A stretch of 64,000 nt of DNA from Byssochlamys sp. IMV 00236 (lineage: Eukaryota; Ascomycota; Eurotiomycetes; Eurotiales; Thermoascaceae): contig MSJH02000215.1 in the NCBI GenBank assembly GCA_001931875.2, positions 1 through 64,000 on the forward strand. The letters run 5' to 3'. The position numbers were made by a program, and so were the translations under genes. The notes below the pieces were generated by a model. It saw nothing but the letters and a program-made list of their open reading frames with translations. It did not search any database and was not told the origin of the DNA. Shown here one piece after another: positions 49,464 to 63,035 of this stretch (its first letter is position 1; each line of letters starts with the position of its first letter).

Positions 49464-49978
49464 TGCTTTCCAAGACGAGGAAAGAAGACCAAAGTATCTG
49501 AAGGGGGAGCTGTAGTTGCTCATTGAAGTGTGATTGTTGATTTGTGCCACATTTTCATCAAGAATTGTAAAATGTCCTATCGCTTATTCCACCAATGCAG
49601 TTTAGAAACTACAAAGGGGGACACTTTATTATTGTATTATTTTTAAACTGCGAATGTACCACATCTGACATTGAAATAGGAGACAGACTAAGATTGAATT
49701 AGAAACGAGATTCAAATCAAAAGCTTACCCAATGTTATTACAACATGGCTCCAAACTATAAATATATAGTTCAGTGCATGAAAAGAAGCAGACTATATAA
49801 AGTGGGAAAAAAAAGTGGGAAAAAGACGTCAATCTGAGGAATAATTTGATGCAGTGCGTGAATTAAAAAAAAAAATTATAAAGACACAAGCGCAGATTTA
49901 CAGCAAAAAGCTTTGTACCTTGTGTACCTTTCTGTTTGTTTCTTTTCTTTTCTTTTTTTGCACAAAATATCTATTTTT
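49464..49978. other. Upstream region of the bestrophin-like gene, right-arm copy
   Basis: Mirror of 21375-21889; A/T tracts only. Confidence 0.4.
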
Positions 49979-51864
49979 ATGCCTACATTAAACACACACA
50001 CTGTAGAGGGTAAATACTATATCAATGTCCAATTTATCACATTAACATTCAAAAGGCTATCCTTATTTAAAGAAGCCAACTTTGCTTGGTGATTTTTCTT
50101 TTTATATCAAACGTCAACTTGTCTGGCCAGATGTCTTACGCTGGAAAGGATCAGTAAAGTTTACATATTAAGGAGAGAGTAATCAATTGATCTTAATTCC
50201 TATAGGTCTTTCTGCCAACGTTGCCTGGTATCGCTATTACAACCATGTTTTCATGCCTGGTCTGTCTTTTTAATATCACATTCGCTGTTACCATTAGTGT
50301 TCCTGTCTCAGTTTGTAAGTCTCGAATTAAAACCAAGCAGGGTACGCGCAGCTTAACCTTTGTCCAACAGTAGGAACCGTCTCTGTCGCTTTGGGTTTAC
50401 TACTCGCATTTCGCGTCAACACTGCTTATGATCGGTACTGGGAGGGTCGCAAGCTGATTCAGACGGTCATGGGCACCATCCGAAATGTGGCTCGGCAGGT
50501 GTGGATCAATATTCCAGAAGAGACTGATGAGGATCATTTAGCAAAAATGCGGTGTATTAAACTTTTATTAGCCTTTTTTGTTGCAACAAAGCATCATCTT
50601 CGTCAGGAATACGGAACCGATTATCATGATTGTAAGTGAAACATGCATACACCTCCCTTCCTTAATAAATAATCAAAAAACATAGTAAAGGAGCTATTAC
50701 CGCCTCATTGGGAACCAGCCAGTGTAGCAAAATTGAAACGAGCAGGTAGTGGTAAACGAAAGAGTTATGGAGGTATTACATCAAACGCATCGCACAAGGA
50801 CATTCTACTAGGCGAAGGGGATACGTCATTACGTCGTCGTCGTATCTCTGTCAACGTACTGTCAAAAGATCCAGCAATATCTGTCAACTCGAAAAACTCG
50901 GTCAAGCCTGCCACACATGGTGAATACATGGATTCGGATGAGCCTACGGATATTGCAAACATCCGACGCTCTTTAATACAACAGGAATTTCCCAACTCAA
51001 ACCTTTGCCATTTAACCGCTGCACAACTCCAAAGATCTCTTACGGGCGCAGATGCTTCACCTAATCTATCAGATGAAGAAGAGCAGCGCGAGGACGTTCA
51101 TCTGTTGGACGAAACTGTTCAATCGCCATCTGAAGTTGCCGGAACCGACGCACCCACTTGTTCCTCTGCCCCTAACGGCAGGGGTAAATCGTACTTTGAA
51201 GACGAGACAAACCTTATTAACCGATTTAAGCAACAGCATCATCGAGGCATCAAGAGACACTTGGATCATTCCAAGTTTACAAGTCCAGAGGACTTGCCTT
51301 ACCAAGGGGACTCTGATCTCTCCTTGCCTCTGGAGATCCTATTCCGTATCGCCCTGTTCATCAATCAGGCCAAAGCTGAAAAAAGAATTGATTCATCCTT
51401 TGTGTCTGTTACAGTAAATTCGCTTGATATCTTGGCTAATTCCTTGACTGCGTTTGAAAGAATTGTGCATACACCTATTCCCAAAGCATACAATATCCAT
51501 CTGTAAGTTGTTATCTTTATCGTCTCTCATCTGCTGACTCTATTCCACTTTAGAAAACAAGCAGTCATGCTGTATATCTTCTTTTTGCCCTTTGCCTTGG
51601 TAGAATCCCTCGGCTGGCTTGTTGCCCCTATTGTTGCCCTGGTCTCTTTTACTCTCTTTGGTATTGAAGCAATTGGTGCAGAAATCGAAAATCCATGTAA
51701 GTCTTAATCATAACCTGACGTACAATTTCTCACATTCTATAGTTGGATATGATGACAATGATTTGCCATTGAATAGATACTGTGATGAGTTAAAGAGAGA
51801 AGTTGAATATATCATTTACCATATTCCCTCCAAATCAACCAGCATTCTCCTCAGCGGACACTAA
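49979..51864 (+). CDS. Bestrophin-like channel, right-arm copy
   Basis: Mirror of 19489-21374; start ATG 49979 and stop at 51862-51864. The first exon is spliced at GAGG|GTAAAT, and the hallmark NTAYDRYWEGRK lies near 50420-50455. Intact. Confidence 0.87.
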
Positions 51865-52479
51865 ATATTCCCTCACAAAGTAACCGTGGCCCAAGTGTGG
51901 ATTAGATAAACTTTAAAGATAAAAATAAATAATCAGATGACACACGGATCAATATTCCGCTGTACTCTGTATCAGTGATGTCATGCAAATGTTTAGAGTA
52001 AAAGAGTTAAAAAAAGGTCAAGGGGAGAAGGGAGAACTATTCATAGAGTAAGATGGTGTTGTCTGATCATAGTCGATGAGAGAAAGAGTAACAATATACA
52101 CATGTTCCAAATGCCAAGGATGAGGCATTACGTATTGCCTTTTTGACATGCAGAATTTTGGTGATACAAACAAAGCCCATGGATTGAGAACGTAAGAAAA
52201 AAGAGGGTCTAACCATGTATAAACGAAAAAGACGTTTGCACAGACAGAAAGAAAACATGTACGGATGGGGATACAGGGGAAGGGGAAATATCTGAGAAAG
52301 AAAGAAAAAGCATCCGATGTGGGTATTGTAGAGAAGTGCATGTAAGGATTGAGTAATAAATGGCTGTTTATTACTTCATCAAACATCGTTCCTCCGTGGA
52401 AAGCAGAACGTATAAATACAGCAAAGAGTAAGAAAATGACAGAAAAAAAGCCATCAGCAGTTTTCCTTTTTATATCAAA
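51865..52479. other. Intergenic region, mirror of 18874-19488
   Basis: No gene supported. Carries the same unassigned open frame on the minus strand. Confidence 0.5.
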
Positions 52480-52966
52480 ATGAAGTTCTTTGCCATTGTT
52501 TGCACTTTACTTATTCAATCTATTTTATATGTTTATGCTCAAGCACCACTTAATGCTGGTGTAGCTATCACTTCACCTGTGCTCAATGTAAGTCTTGTTT
52601 AGTACAGTTTATCCCTCTTTCTAACAATGACTAGACTGTTGTCAAGGGAGGATCCAACTTTACAATCTCATGGTCTATTCTCAACAAGAACGCTACTCGT
52701 ATCGAAAAGATTGGTTTATGGAAAGGCAATGCAGCCTATCTTACTCCTGTCATCCTGAATATTCTCAAAAATGGTTCCATTCCTGTTAACCCACCAACAT
52801 ACAACTGGACCGTTCCAACCAATTTGACATCAGAGAGTGACTGTAAGTTATAATGGATATCAAAAAACATACATAGTTCTAACCTCATCTTGTAGATGTC
52901 TTGACTATTGTTGGAAATAACAGCTATACTAGCTACTCTCCTTATTTCACTATTAAAAACGCCTAA
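52480..52966 (+). CDS. Small secreted Kre9-like protein, right-arm copy
   Basis: Exons 52480-52587, 52635-52842 and 52896-52966 total 387 bp and encode 128 residues. Same signal peptide and single domain as the gene at 18387-18873. Confidence 0.82.
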
Positions 52967-52990
52967 CAAAAATAAATATATTGTATTTCA

Positions 52991-53822
52991 TTATGATTGC
53001 ATATCAGGGTTGAGATCCAATATCCAGAACGGGTCACCACCCGCGTCTTCATTCTGTCTATTTGCATTTTGCTCTGTTGTGTCTTCAGCGGCTGACATCT
53101 CACTATCCGAACTTTCAACTATAAAGAAATTGAGTATGAATAAGATATATCATTCCTTTTTCCTTACATCGTTCTTCTGTATGTGGCTGTGAAGAGTTTT
53201 GCCAGTAGAGTAAGCCTCTACGCATACGCTCTTCATCAGGATAAGGCTTTTCAAAGTCCATTTTCATCTCCCTGTTCAAGACATCAAAGTTGGGTGGTGC
53301 TGAGGTATATTTTGATAGTTTTGAGGCATAAGACAGTATATCAGTAAATTGTATGTTGGCTATGTAAAAAAGTCAATAAGTTGAACATGGTGTCTCTTAT
53401 AATTTACATTTTCTAGCATATTCTGTAGCTTTTAATTCTATCTTTGCACTTGACAAATGCTGATCGAGTTCATTTCTACTCGTATTTAATTTCTGTACAA
53501 GATTTAGTAGCGTTTTGTTGTACTGATGAATCTCATCCTGAACTTGAATGATCCTTTGTTGTCTCTTTTGATGTTCTTCAACTAGAAAGAATGTCAGGTT
53601 CTGTGTTTCTCTATTTTGTCGTCGTCTTTATTTACTTTGTTCAACTGACTTTTGTAACTTGTCTTCAAGCGCGACTATTTCCTTGATGGTATGTTCAGGA
53701 TTATTTGCTTCGTCCAAAGTAACGTGATCCGCAGCTGTTGATAAGGATACAAAGTATTTCTTTATCAAGTCTGCATACTCTGTCAAGCAAGCATTGACTT
53801 GATCGCGCATTGAGTGTTGCAT
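52991..53822 (-). CDS. MED4: MED4, right-arm copy
   Basis: Mirror of 17531-18362 with the same four exons and the KPYPDEERMRRGLL signature. Intact, again 74 bp from FRA10AC1. Confidence 0.88.
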
Positions 53823-53896
53823 TTTATTTTATTTTTTAAACAAGGAAAAAGTAAGCTCATTCTCCTGTGACTTGATTGTATTTCTCTTTCTTCTTC

Positions 53897-54778
53897 ATGA
53901 CTTCAAAAACAAGTTTAGCCTTTCGTAATGAACTAAAAGGTGTTGATGCTGTAAGTATAAAAAAAAAAGGAAAACATCGTCTTTTCATAAACTCACCTTG
54001 TCCATAGTACACTCGACATAAAAAACTTATTCACAGCTATTTAACATATTACGGAGGTAAAGTGCCTTCGACCGTCCCTGCCGAATATAAAACAGAGGCA
54101 GATATTATTAGAGAGAATCATAGGTAAGGTTAAAGCATGGTCTTTCTTTAACTGACTCTTTGTTTTCCTTAAGGTTTGTGAGATCAAATAATGAAGAGAC
54201 AGATAGTTGGGAACAACGAGTAGCCAAAAAATATTATGACAGATTATTTAAAGAATATGCCATTTGTGAATTAAAGTATTACAAAGAGGGCAAGATTGCG
54301 TTACGTTGGCGTATGGAAAGGGAAGTCGTTTCAGGAAAGGGACAGTTTATATGTGCATCCACGTCTTGTGAATCAACAGCTTCTCTCAAGAGCTGGGAAG
54401 TAAATTTTGGTTATATTGAGGATGGCGAAAAGAAAAATGAGCTGGTCAAGGTTAGACTTTGCCCAGAATGTTCTGATAAACTCAATTACAAAACAAAGAA
54501 AAGAGCAGCCAAAAGAAAGGAAAAGAAGCAAAAAAGAAGAAGAAAGAGTAGAGAAGATGAAGATGATAAAGATGCATCGACTGAAGAAAGTAGTATTAGT
54601 GGTGAGACAGATGGTAATTATTATCCTGTTGCTTTTATTGTTTGTATTAACAAATGCTTTAGAAGAAGAAAAAGAGAAAGAACAGGCCTCAGCTATTTGG
54701 AGTAAACCGATTGAAAGTAAGCAAGAGAAATCTAAACAAGAAGAATATGAAGATTACTTTGCAGATTTGCTACAATAA
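53897..54778 (+). CDS. FRA10AC1: FRA10AC1, right-arm copy
   Basis: Mirror of 16575-17456. The ATG at 53897 opens the MTSKTSLAFRNELKGVDA exon, and the stop is at 54776-54778. Intact. Confidence 0.87.
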
Positions 54779-54814
54779 AGCTAATTCATGATATTGTAAT
54801 GGTTTATGTACATT

Positions 54815-56621
54815 TTAAAAGTCAATGACCCCACTTTTACTAGGCTTTGGAAGATCTGCTCTCTCTCTATTGTTCTTATTCTTATTTAGTTGAACAGTGC
54901 CTGACCTTGATGGCTGAGGAAGCGAGTTCATATAATTATTGATGGCTTTCCAATTACTATTTCCAGTAATGGGTTGATTTGATCCAGGAGACTTGTTTCC
55001 TTTCTGCTTTCCAAAGAAATCATCCAATACCTTCTTTCCCTTCTTTCGCTTTTTACCTTCGTCTCGACTATAGACAGAAGAGGTGGTACTGGAGCTGCTA
55101 GGGCTTCCTTTGTTATACATGCGATGACTACTACTACTACTATTATTATTGTTGTTGTTACTACTGCTTGGGTGTCGATAATCTCTTGAACTCTTTGATT
55201 TTTTCCTAGAAACATCATCATCATCACTCTCAAAGTAATAATGCTCTCTTCGTTTTCGCTTGTTTGATTTCTTTCTATTCTTGTTGAGCTCGCTGTAGTT
55301 TATACTTTGCTCACTAAATACAGACGGTATAATTGAATTATAAGCATATCTGCGGCATTGCTAAATATATGATGAAGTTAAAAAAAGTATAAACATAATA
55401 TATTTAACTTACATCACCAAAATGATCATAATCACCACAATTGTAGCAAAATATGGTCATATTTTTACTTGCAGGCTTTTCACCATCATAAATATGTAGC
55501 ATCTTGGTACAAATCTATTTAAGATGTTAGTTTGATCATTATACACTCAACATGTATTTCCTTACTTCTGTATTATGGTATTTATCGCCACATAGTTCAC
55601 AGTCGTGTGTTTCTCTCTTCCCTCTACAGTCCTATGATGATTGTTAAGAATTACCCTTCTATGACCTGCTGCGTCTTATACCTCCTTATAGTGATCGTCC
55701 ATTTTGCATAGTTTACAGTATCTTGGCCACATACATGGGCCCCTATGCTTCAAACCACACTCTGTACACTATCAAGCCATAAACTATTTTTTAACGACAT
55801 GCAAACAATCAATTCATCTCTCCTACCATTAAACAGTACTGTTGCTGATGTCCAGGCTGTTTGCATCTATAACAGATAATCACTCGTGCATTAGGAGGAC
55901 GACCTAACCTACTCTGACCACCACGCGCCTAAGAAAAAAAAACCATCATTAATAAAAATGACAGCATATCTTGATTAACCACTTCACCTGTATAGAATCA
56001 TCAATCAACACACGAAGCTCAGCACCAAGTTCACGCTCTTCCTCAGAGGTTTCCACATCGTCCATGTACTGCTTATCATCCAAATTGATATGTCTTGTCA
56101 CTGGAGGAGGTGCTTCCCTTAATTCTTCTTCTTCAGAAGACGAGTCTGAGGCAACTACATCAGCCATCTCCTTTTCTTTTTCCTCTTCTGATCTGTATTC
56201 TCCTTCCTCATCTGAAGAATTAAGTTTGAGCTCACTGGCAGCAGAGAAGTCAGCCCTCTTTCGATCAAGATCTATAGGTGCATGGACTGTGCTCACAGTG
56301 CGACGCGCTGATTTACTGGGTAATACTCTACCTCTAGCATCAGGCGCCGATGCAGGCGCTGTTAGTGTTGATCGTTCAATTGCTGCAGATTCAGTCTTTT
56401 TCTTTTTCTTGTCTACACCCACATCATAATGGGTCACGCTCAAGATCTTTTCTTCTAAATCGCTATCCATCTCTTCACTTAAAAAAAGGGGGAGGTTTAT
56501 ATATGTAATTATGATTAGGATTTGACATTTACCTAGAATATGTGTCTTGACCATCTCCCACAATGTTTTCTTCTTCATACTGTCGTAACAGTTCTAGTTC
56601 TTCCTCATCATCGTCATACAT
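54815..56621 (-). CDS. AIR-like zinc-knuckle protein, right-arm copy
   Basis: Mirror of 14732-16538; all CCHC knuckles and the Asn/Ser repeats have the same length. Intact. Confidence 0.75.
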
Positions 56622-57313
56622 TCTTTATTTATTAGAGCTGTAAGAAAGAGAGAAAAAAAAAAGAGAAAAAAATGAGCAGTGACTGCAAATGCAGCTCAGC
56701 TTCATTCGGTCTCTCAAAGGAGGGCGCCTCTTGGTTAATGCAACTCTTTATGCTGTGTGTGATTAAAGTGAAAAAGATAAATAGACTTGATATCATTTGA
56801 TTGTTAGATCTGTCTATTCAATGAACTCATGCCATACGCTAATCTGCTTAGTAATAAAAGAGTTTATTATCAGCGCCACAGAGAGCAAGATTTGCTTAAT
56901 AGCGTGATCTCTACAGCTGTCTATTATTCCTATTGGACAGAAATGTGCTGCGAGACAATGGAGCTTTTCTTTTGACGTAACACCAACTACTGCTTAGCAA
57001 CTGTTACTTTTTTTATCTCTTCGTGATTAGCTTGGCTAAAATATACTTCATGCATTCTGTCTAACCTTCCAAACTTGGTCGTACGGTCAGCCACTTTGAA
57101 ATGAAAAGATCTTCTTCAGGTATCACCATACTTGATCCGGTCTCACGGTCTTTTTTGATGGAGACAGACGTCAGTGAACATTGACATTGGGCTAAGCATT
57201 GCTAAGCATTTTTTTTTTGTTCGTTTGTGTAAGACTGATGATTGACACCAAACAAATAAATAATCCTGTCTCGGCTCTTCTTTTGCCTTTTTTCATTTTA
57301 CAATCGTTAAAGG
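56622..57313. promoter_or_regulatory. Divergent intergenic region, mirror of 14040-14731
   Basis: Same AATGCTTAGC-type repeat (about 57191-57204) and purine/pyrimidine tracts; no gene. Confidence 0.45.
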
Positions 57314-59164
57314 ATGTTATTCAGCAAAATATGTAAGTAAGGTTTATTGGAAGAGATACTTGATTATTAATATACTTGCCACTTCTAGCCGTCCCCTTTT
57401 TTGTGACGATATTTGCAAGTGCTCAAGCACAGCAACAAAATATTACTTATAGTGTCATCAGTTCACCTCCACCCAATATGGGTATCGCAGTTGTAGTAGA
57501 CGGTACTCCATTTCCCTTACAAGCAAACCAAGGCATCTTGTATCAAGGCAAAGCTCCTATTGCTCAAAAGGAATATCACTATGCGATCATAGAATCCAAT
57601 ACTGTTAAAGTTCCTGAACCATTCACTAGAGGTCCAATTCAAAAGGATACATCAAATGAATTCTTTAATCGTACTCTCAACACGCACAACATCACGTCTC
57701 TCCCACAAGTGATGACTCCTGTGCCTATCTTGCACAGAATAAAATCAGATCTTCATGCTGAAGGTCAAATACCTACCTATCATTTATGGGGAAATGAGAC
57801 GGCCGTGGACTATTTGCTCAAGAACGCTACTGAGGATATTGACATTGAATTGAACTTTACTTATATTGGGTATAGCATCCTATGATATCCCTTTAATGAG
57901 TTTATTAACATGCGTTACTGTAGACTGGATAAAATCGAAACATTTGAAGGTGTAAAAGTATCTTTGGCTGGTCGCTCCTCACGTATGGTCGACAAAGTTT
58001 CATTCGGAATAAAGTTAAAAAAGAAGAGTGATGATACACTGTTTGGCTACAAAAATCTAAAGTTACGAGCCATGGCAATGGATCCCACTTATGTACGTGA
58101 AAAAGCTGTTCATTCTGCACTCAAGGCTGTGGGTGTACCTGCCAGTGATTTCTCATATGTTAGGTAATCATGTTCTGCCTGTAGTCATACATACGCTAAT
58201 ACTCTAATATCTAGATTGTTTATTAATAATAAGCCTGTTGGTTTATATGGTGTTATCGAAACATTTCAAGATCCTTGGCTGGCAAGTGAATTCAAAGACG
58301 GAGACAAGAACTACAAGTCTGGTTACCTTTACCAAGCAATTCTTGCGGGTATGAACCAACAAGAATGGCAGTACATGTCTGATCTTAGTTATTATGATAA
58401 CATTACCACATACACCTTGGGAGAATACAAAATCAAAGCCGGTCCTTCAAAGGATAGCTCACAAGACTTTTCTGACTTACAAGAATTTACAAAGTTTATT
58501 CATGACGCTTCAAACACGACAACTATTGATGATTGGCAAAAACGCATAGATGTTGACATTTTCCTTCGAGCGTAAGTGACAAACATGAGTGACTGTATTC
58601 ATCTAATTCTTTTTCTATAGTATGACTATTGAGAACTTGTTGGGATTCTCTGATGCCCTGATGACAATGTCAAATAATTTCAACTTTTACAAGAACCCTG
58701 AGGATGGCCGTATGATCTATATCCCTTACGATTTTGATACTACGCTTGGTACTGGCCTATTTGAGATGAACCTGTTACTCACAGGAAACTACACTGCATT
58801 CCCTGGCTTGACCTTCCGACCTTTGTCCAAGAAGTTCTTTTCTTATGATTACTTTTCTGCACCTTACCAAAATCTGCTGGTCAACGTCACAAAATCATTG
58901 ATAAATCCTACTGTTATGAACCCATTCTTCGACAGTGTTACGAAAATGATTCAGCCTGATATCGAATGGGATATGTCTCTGCCAAAGCTTACTCATGGAG
59001 CTCCATCTCCTGAGCCTGGGGGGAACATGACTGAAATAGCCAAAATTATGCCACCTGGCTTTTTGACCAATTGGACCAAGATCCCTGAGCAATATCTACC
59101 TCCACAAGAGTTCATTGCTAAAAAGAGTGCTGCTGTACTTAGTTTTTATAATCAAAGTTTATAA
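57314..59164 (+). CDS. CotH-family protein B, right-arm copy
   Basis: Read on the plus strand: ATG 57314, donor after ATAT at about 57332, acceptor CTTCTAG before CCGTCCCC at about 57389, completing the signal peptide. The body and stop (59162-59164) match 12189-14039. Confidence 0.9.
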
Positions 59165-59461
59165 AGAAACAGAATAAAGAAATACTTTTTTAAAATAGAT
59201 TTTCTTTTACACTATAAAACTTGCTATATTTACTATGCTTTGGATATGCTCAGGGCATTCTTTTTCATGATTAAACCCATCATATCTAGTTCAATCTCAG
59301 TTGTTTAGCTCTCTAATTGGCTGCACTAAGGCAGAGAGTGTAGCAGCCTGTTACATTATCCAATCAAATCGACCTGTAAAATTTAAACACACATTTGGCT
59401 GTTTCCCTTTTTTCCCTTTTTCATATACAATCACAGCTCATCCTAAAGTAACGCATTCCTC

Positions 59462-62400
59462 ATGAACTATAATAAGCGTGACGAAGAAGCAGGTAAAACA
59501 GACATCAGCAACAACAAAAAGTATATTCATCTCTTTTACTTAATAGGAGGAGACGCTGGGTTATTTTACCACGTCGATAAAACTGTTGTACTTCAAGAAG
59601 CCAGAGTGTTTAACAGTTCACCTATTAACGCGAGAAAATGTCGATTGTTATTGACCAAGATTATTTACTTGCTTTACATTGGTGAACCTTTCACTGTAAA
59701 GGAAGCAACCGACTTATTCTTCAACGTCATTAAATTGTTTCAATCAAAAGATGTAAAGTAAAACAAGAATAACAACCGAAATGTGTGTGTGTCTTATAGT
59801 TTATATAATAGACATCTCTTCGTCAAATGATGTACTTGGTCATCAAGGAGCTTTCAGGAATTGCTGAAGATGTTATTATGGTGACTCAATCTCTTATTAA
59901 AGACATTCAGTCCAAACAAGAAACTATCTACAGAGCAAACGCCATTCGTGCTTTATGTTTAATTACAGATGTAAGGGCAAAAAGAATGAGACACATATAT
60001 CAGACGACAATAACATAATGTATAGCCCTCTATGATCCAAGGCATCGAACGTATTTTGAAGGCTGCTATTGTTGACAAGACACCTTCTGTCTCTTCTGCA
60101 GCTTTAGTTTCATCCTATCATCTATTTGATGTTGCCAGAGATATCATCCGTCGATGGTCAAATGAAGTTCAAGAAGCTATCAACACAAAGCCCTCAGGTG
60201 GTTTAAGTTTTGCTTCTGCTTCAAGTTATTTTAGTTCTGGATCAAGTAACCAAAACCAAGTTGTTATTTCTACAAGCAATATCCACCAGTACCATGCTAT
60301 TGGTTTATTGTACTTGATTCGTCAACATGATCGTATGGCTATTGCAAAATTGGTCCAAACCTTTTCAGGTGCACGTAGCTCTGGTGGCTTCTTGGGTGGA
60401 GGCAGTAGCTCCAACGTCCTCAAGAATCCTTCTGCAGTCTGTATGTTGATTCGATTTGCTTCCAAAGTCATGGAAGATGATCCAAGGTACACATAAAAAA
60501 TTAAAAAGACAACATGATCCTGGTTTCTAACCATGTATAACAAATAATCATAGCTCTACTCGCAAAGTGTATGAATTATTCGAGGGTTTCCTTAGACACA
60601 AGAGCGACATGGTCAATTTGGAAGCAGCCCGTGCTATATGTGACATGACAGACATTTCAGCTAAAGAGCTTCACCCTGCCATAGCAGTTCTTCAATTATT
60701 CTTGTCATCTCCAAAAGCCACGCTTCGATTTGCTGCCATTCGTACACTTAACAAACTCTCCATCAATAACCCATCAGTCGTTGCTCCTTGCAATTTAGAT
60801 ATTGAAAATTTGATTACTGATTCTAATCGTAGTATTGCTACATTCGCCATCACTACATTGTTAAAGACAGGCAATGAAGCATCCGTCGATCGATTGATGA
60901 AGCAGATTTCTGGTTTTATGAACGATATCTCTGATGAATTCAAGGTGATCGTCGTAGAGGCCATTCGATCACTTTGCTTAAAGTTCCCAGCTAAACAAGC
61001 CGTCATGCTTTCCTTCTTGAGCAACGTCTTGCGTGATGAAGGAGGATACAACTTTAAGAAAGCAGTTGTCGAGGCTATCTTTGATATGGTCAAGTATATT
61101 CCAGAATCCAAAGATACTGCCCTTTCCCACCTGTGTGAATTTATTGAAGACTGTGAATTCACCAAACTGTCTGTGCGTGTCTTGCATCTGTTGGGTATCG
61201 AAGGCCCCAAGACGGCAACTCCTACCAAATACATTCGATATATTTATAATCGTGTTATCTTGGAAAACTCCATCGTACGTGCTGCTGCCGTCAGTGCTCT
61301 TGCCAAATTTGGTGTTAATAGCCATGATGAAGAAGTTAGGAAGAGTGTTCGTGTGTTGTTGAATCGTTGCTTGGATGATGTGAATGATGAAGTTCGTGAT
61401 CGTGCTACATTGTATCTTTCTACAATGGACAACCAAGATATTGCCAAGAAATACGTTACAGACGGTAAGAAAGGGAGAAATGAGATAAGCGCGTTTTTAC
61501 TCATTCTTGTAAAGATTCTACATACGCTTTGCCTATGCTTGAGCGCCAACTTGTCGAATACATCAACAATTCACATGAAAATGCAAAAGAATTCAAGCTT
61601 GATACAATTCCAGTTATCAGCAAATCGCAAGAAGAAGAAGAGCGACGCCGTAAGTCTTTATAAAGAAGAGAGAATGCGGTCAATATAACTTTTATATAGG
61701 TAACCGATCTAATGATACTGCTATTCTTCCTTTATTATCAGCTCCCTCCGCCAAAGGAGCACCTGCCGTTTCCAGTCCTGGTGTGGCCACACCTGTCTCT
61801 GGAAAGAATACGCTCATTTCCAGCTTGGATCAACAAGCAATCTATGCAGAACAATTGGCAGCTATTCCTGAATTTGCATCATTCGGCACACTGTTCAAGA
61901 GCTCAAGTAAACCTATTGAACTAACAGAAAGTGAAACGGAATACGTCATCCACTGTATCAAGCACACGTTTGCCAAGCACATCGTGTTCCAATTCAACTG
62001 CACAAACACGTTGAATGACCAATTGTTAGAAAATGTCCATATGATTATGCAACCTGAGATAGATGGGCTTGTACAGGTAGCCGAGCTGCCTGCAGAGAAG
62101 CTCGAATACAATGTCACAGGCGCAATCTATGTTGCCTTTGAGCAAGAAGACCCTGAGGAGCTCGCGAATGGTAAATATATACATATATATAAATTAGAAG
62201 CCTTGTGCTTATTTGTCCATAGTCACCTTCACAAACACACTCAAGTTTGTTGTCAAAGACTGCGATCCTACTACAGGAGAGGCAGATCCTGAAGGATTTG
62301 ATGATGAATACCAAGTTGAAGATATCGAAGTGACCACGAGTGATTACATCCGTGCATCCTATGTCTCTAACTTTGCTGAAGAATTTGAAAAGTTGGAGGA

Positions 62401-62740
62401 AAATGAAGCGATTGATACATTTGCCCTGGATAAGGAAAAGGCTCACAACTTGAAGAGTAAGTATGACAGAACTATTGAGCATATTTAAGCTAACCATATC
62501 TCAATAGGTGCATGTGATTCAATAATCGACTTATTGGGTATGCAACCCTTGGAAGGCACTGAGGCACCAAAGAACAATAGTGTACATACTTTACTTTTAT
62601 CTGGCACATTTTTGGATGGAAGCAGAGTGTTGGCAAGGTGTAGAATGACCTTTAGCACAAGTACTGGAGTTGCTTTTGAATTGGCAGTTAGAAGTGAAGA
62701 TGTAAATGTATCTCAAATTGTGCTTTTAGCAATCTCATAA
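59462..62740 (+). CDS. SEC21: SEC21 (gamma-COP), right-arm copy
   Basis: Mirror of 8613-11891; solenoid, linker and appendage are all present, with the stop at 62738-62740. Intact. Confidence 0.93.
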
Positions 62741-63035
62741 CTCCCCTTCTTAAAAAAAATAATAATCAAATAAACGTTATTATATATTTTCTACCTTTCA
62801 TATGTACAGCTTAATAAGTTATGAAGAATTCTTCAAGGGGGTGTGCCCTTGATGGGCAGATGTCCACTTGTTTTGGTATCAAATTATTCTTTTGGGCAAG
62901 ATTAACTTTTTATTATACAAATGTGTATTTAATCTGTACATTTCTTATCCCCCTTCTTTCTTTCCATTATTCATTTAATGATGACTATAGTCTTTGGTAA
63001 AGAACAAGAAAAAGGATAACCATGGTTACTGACAA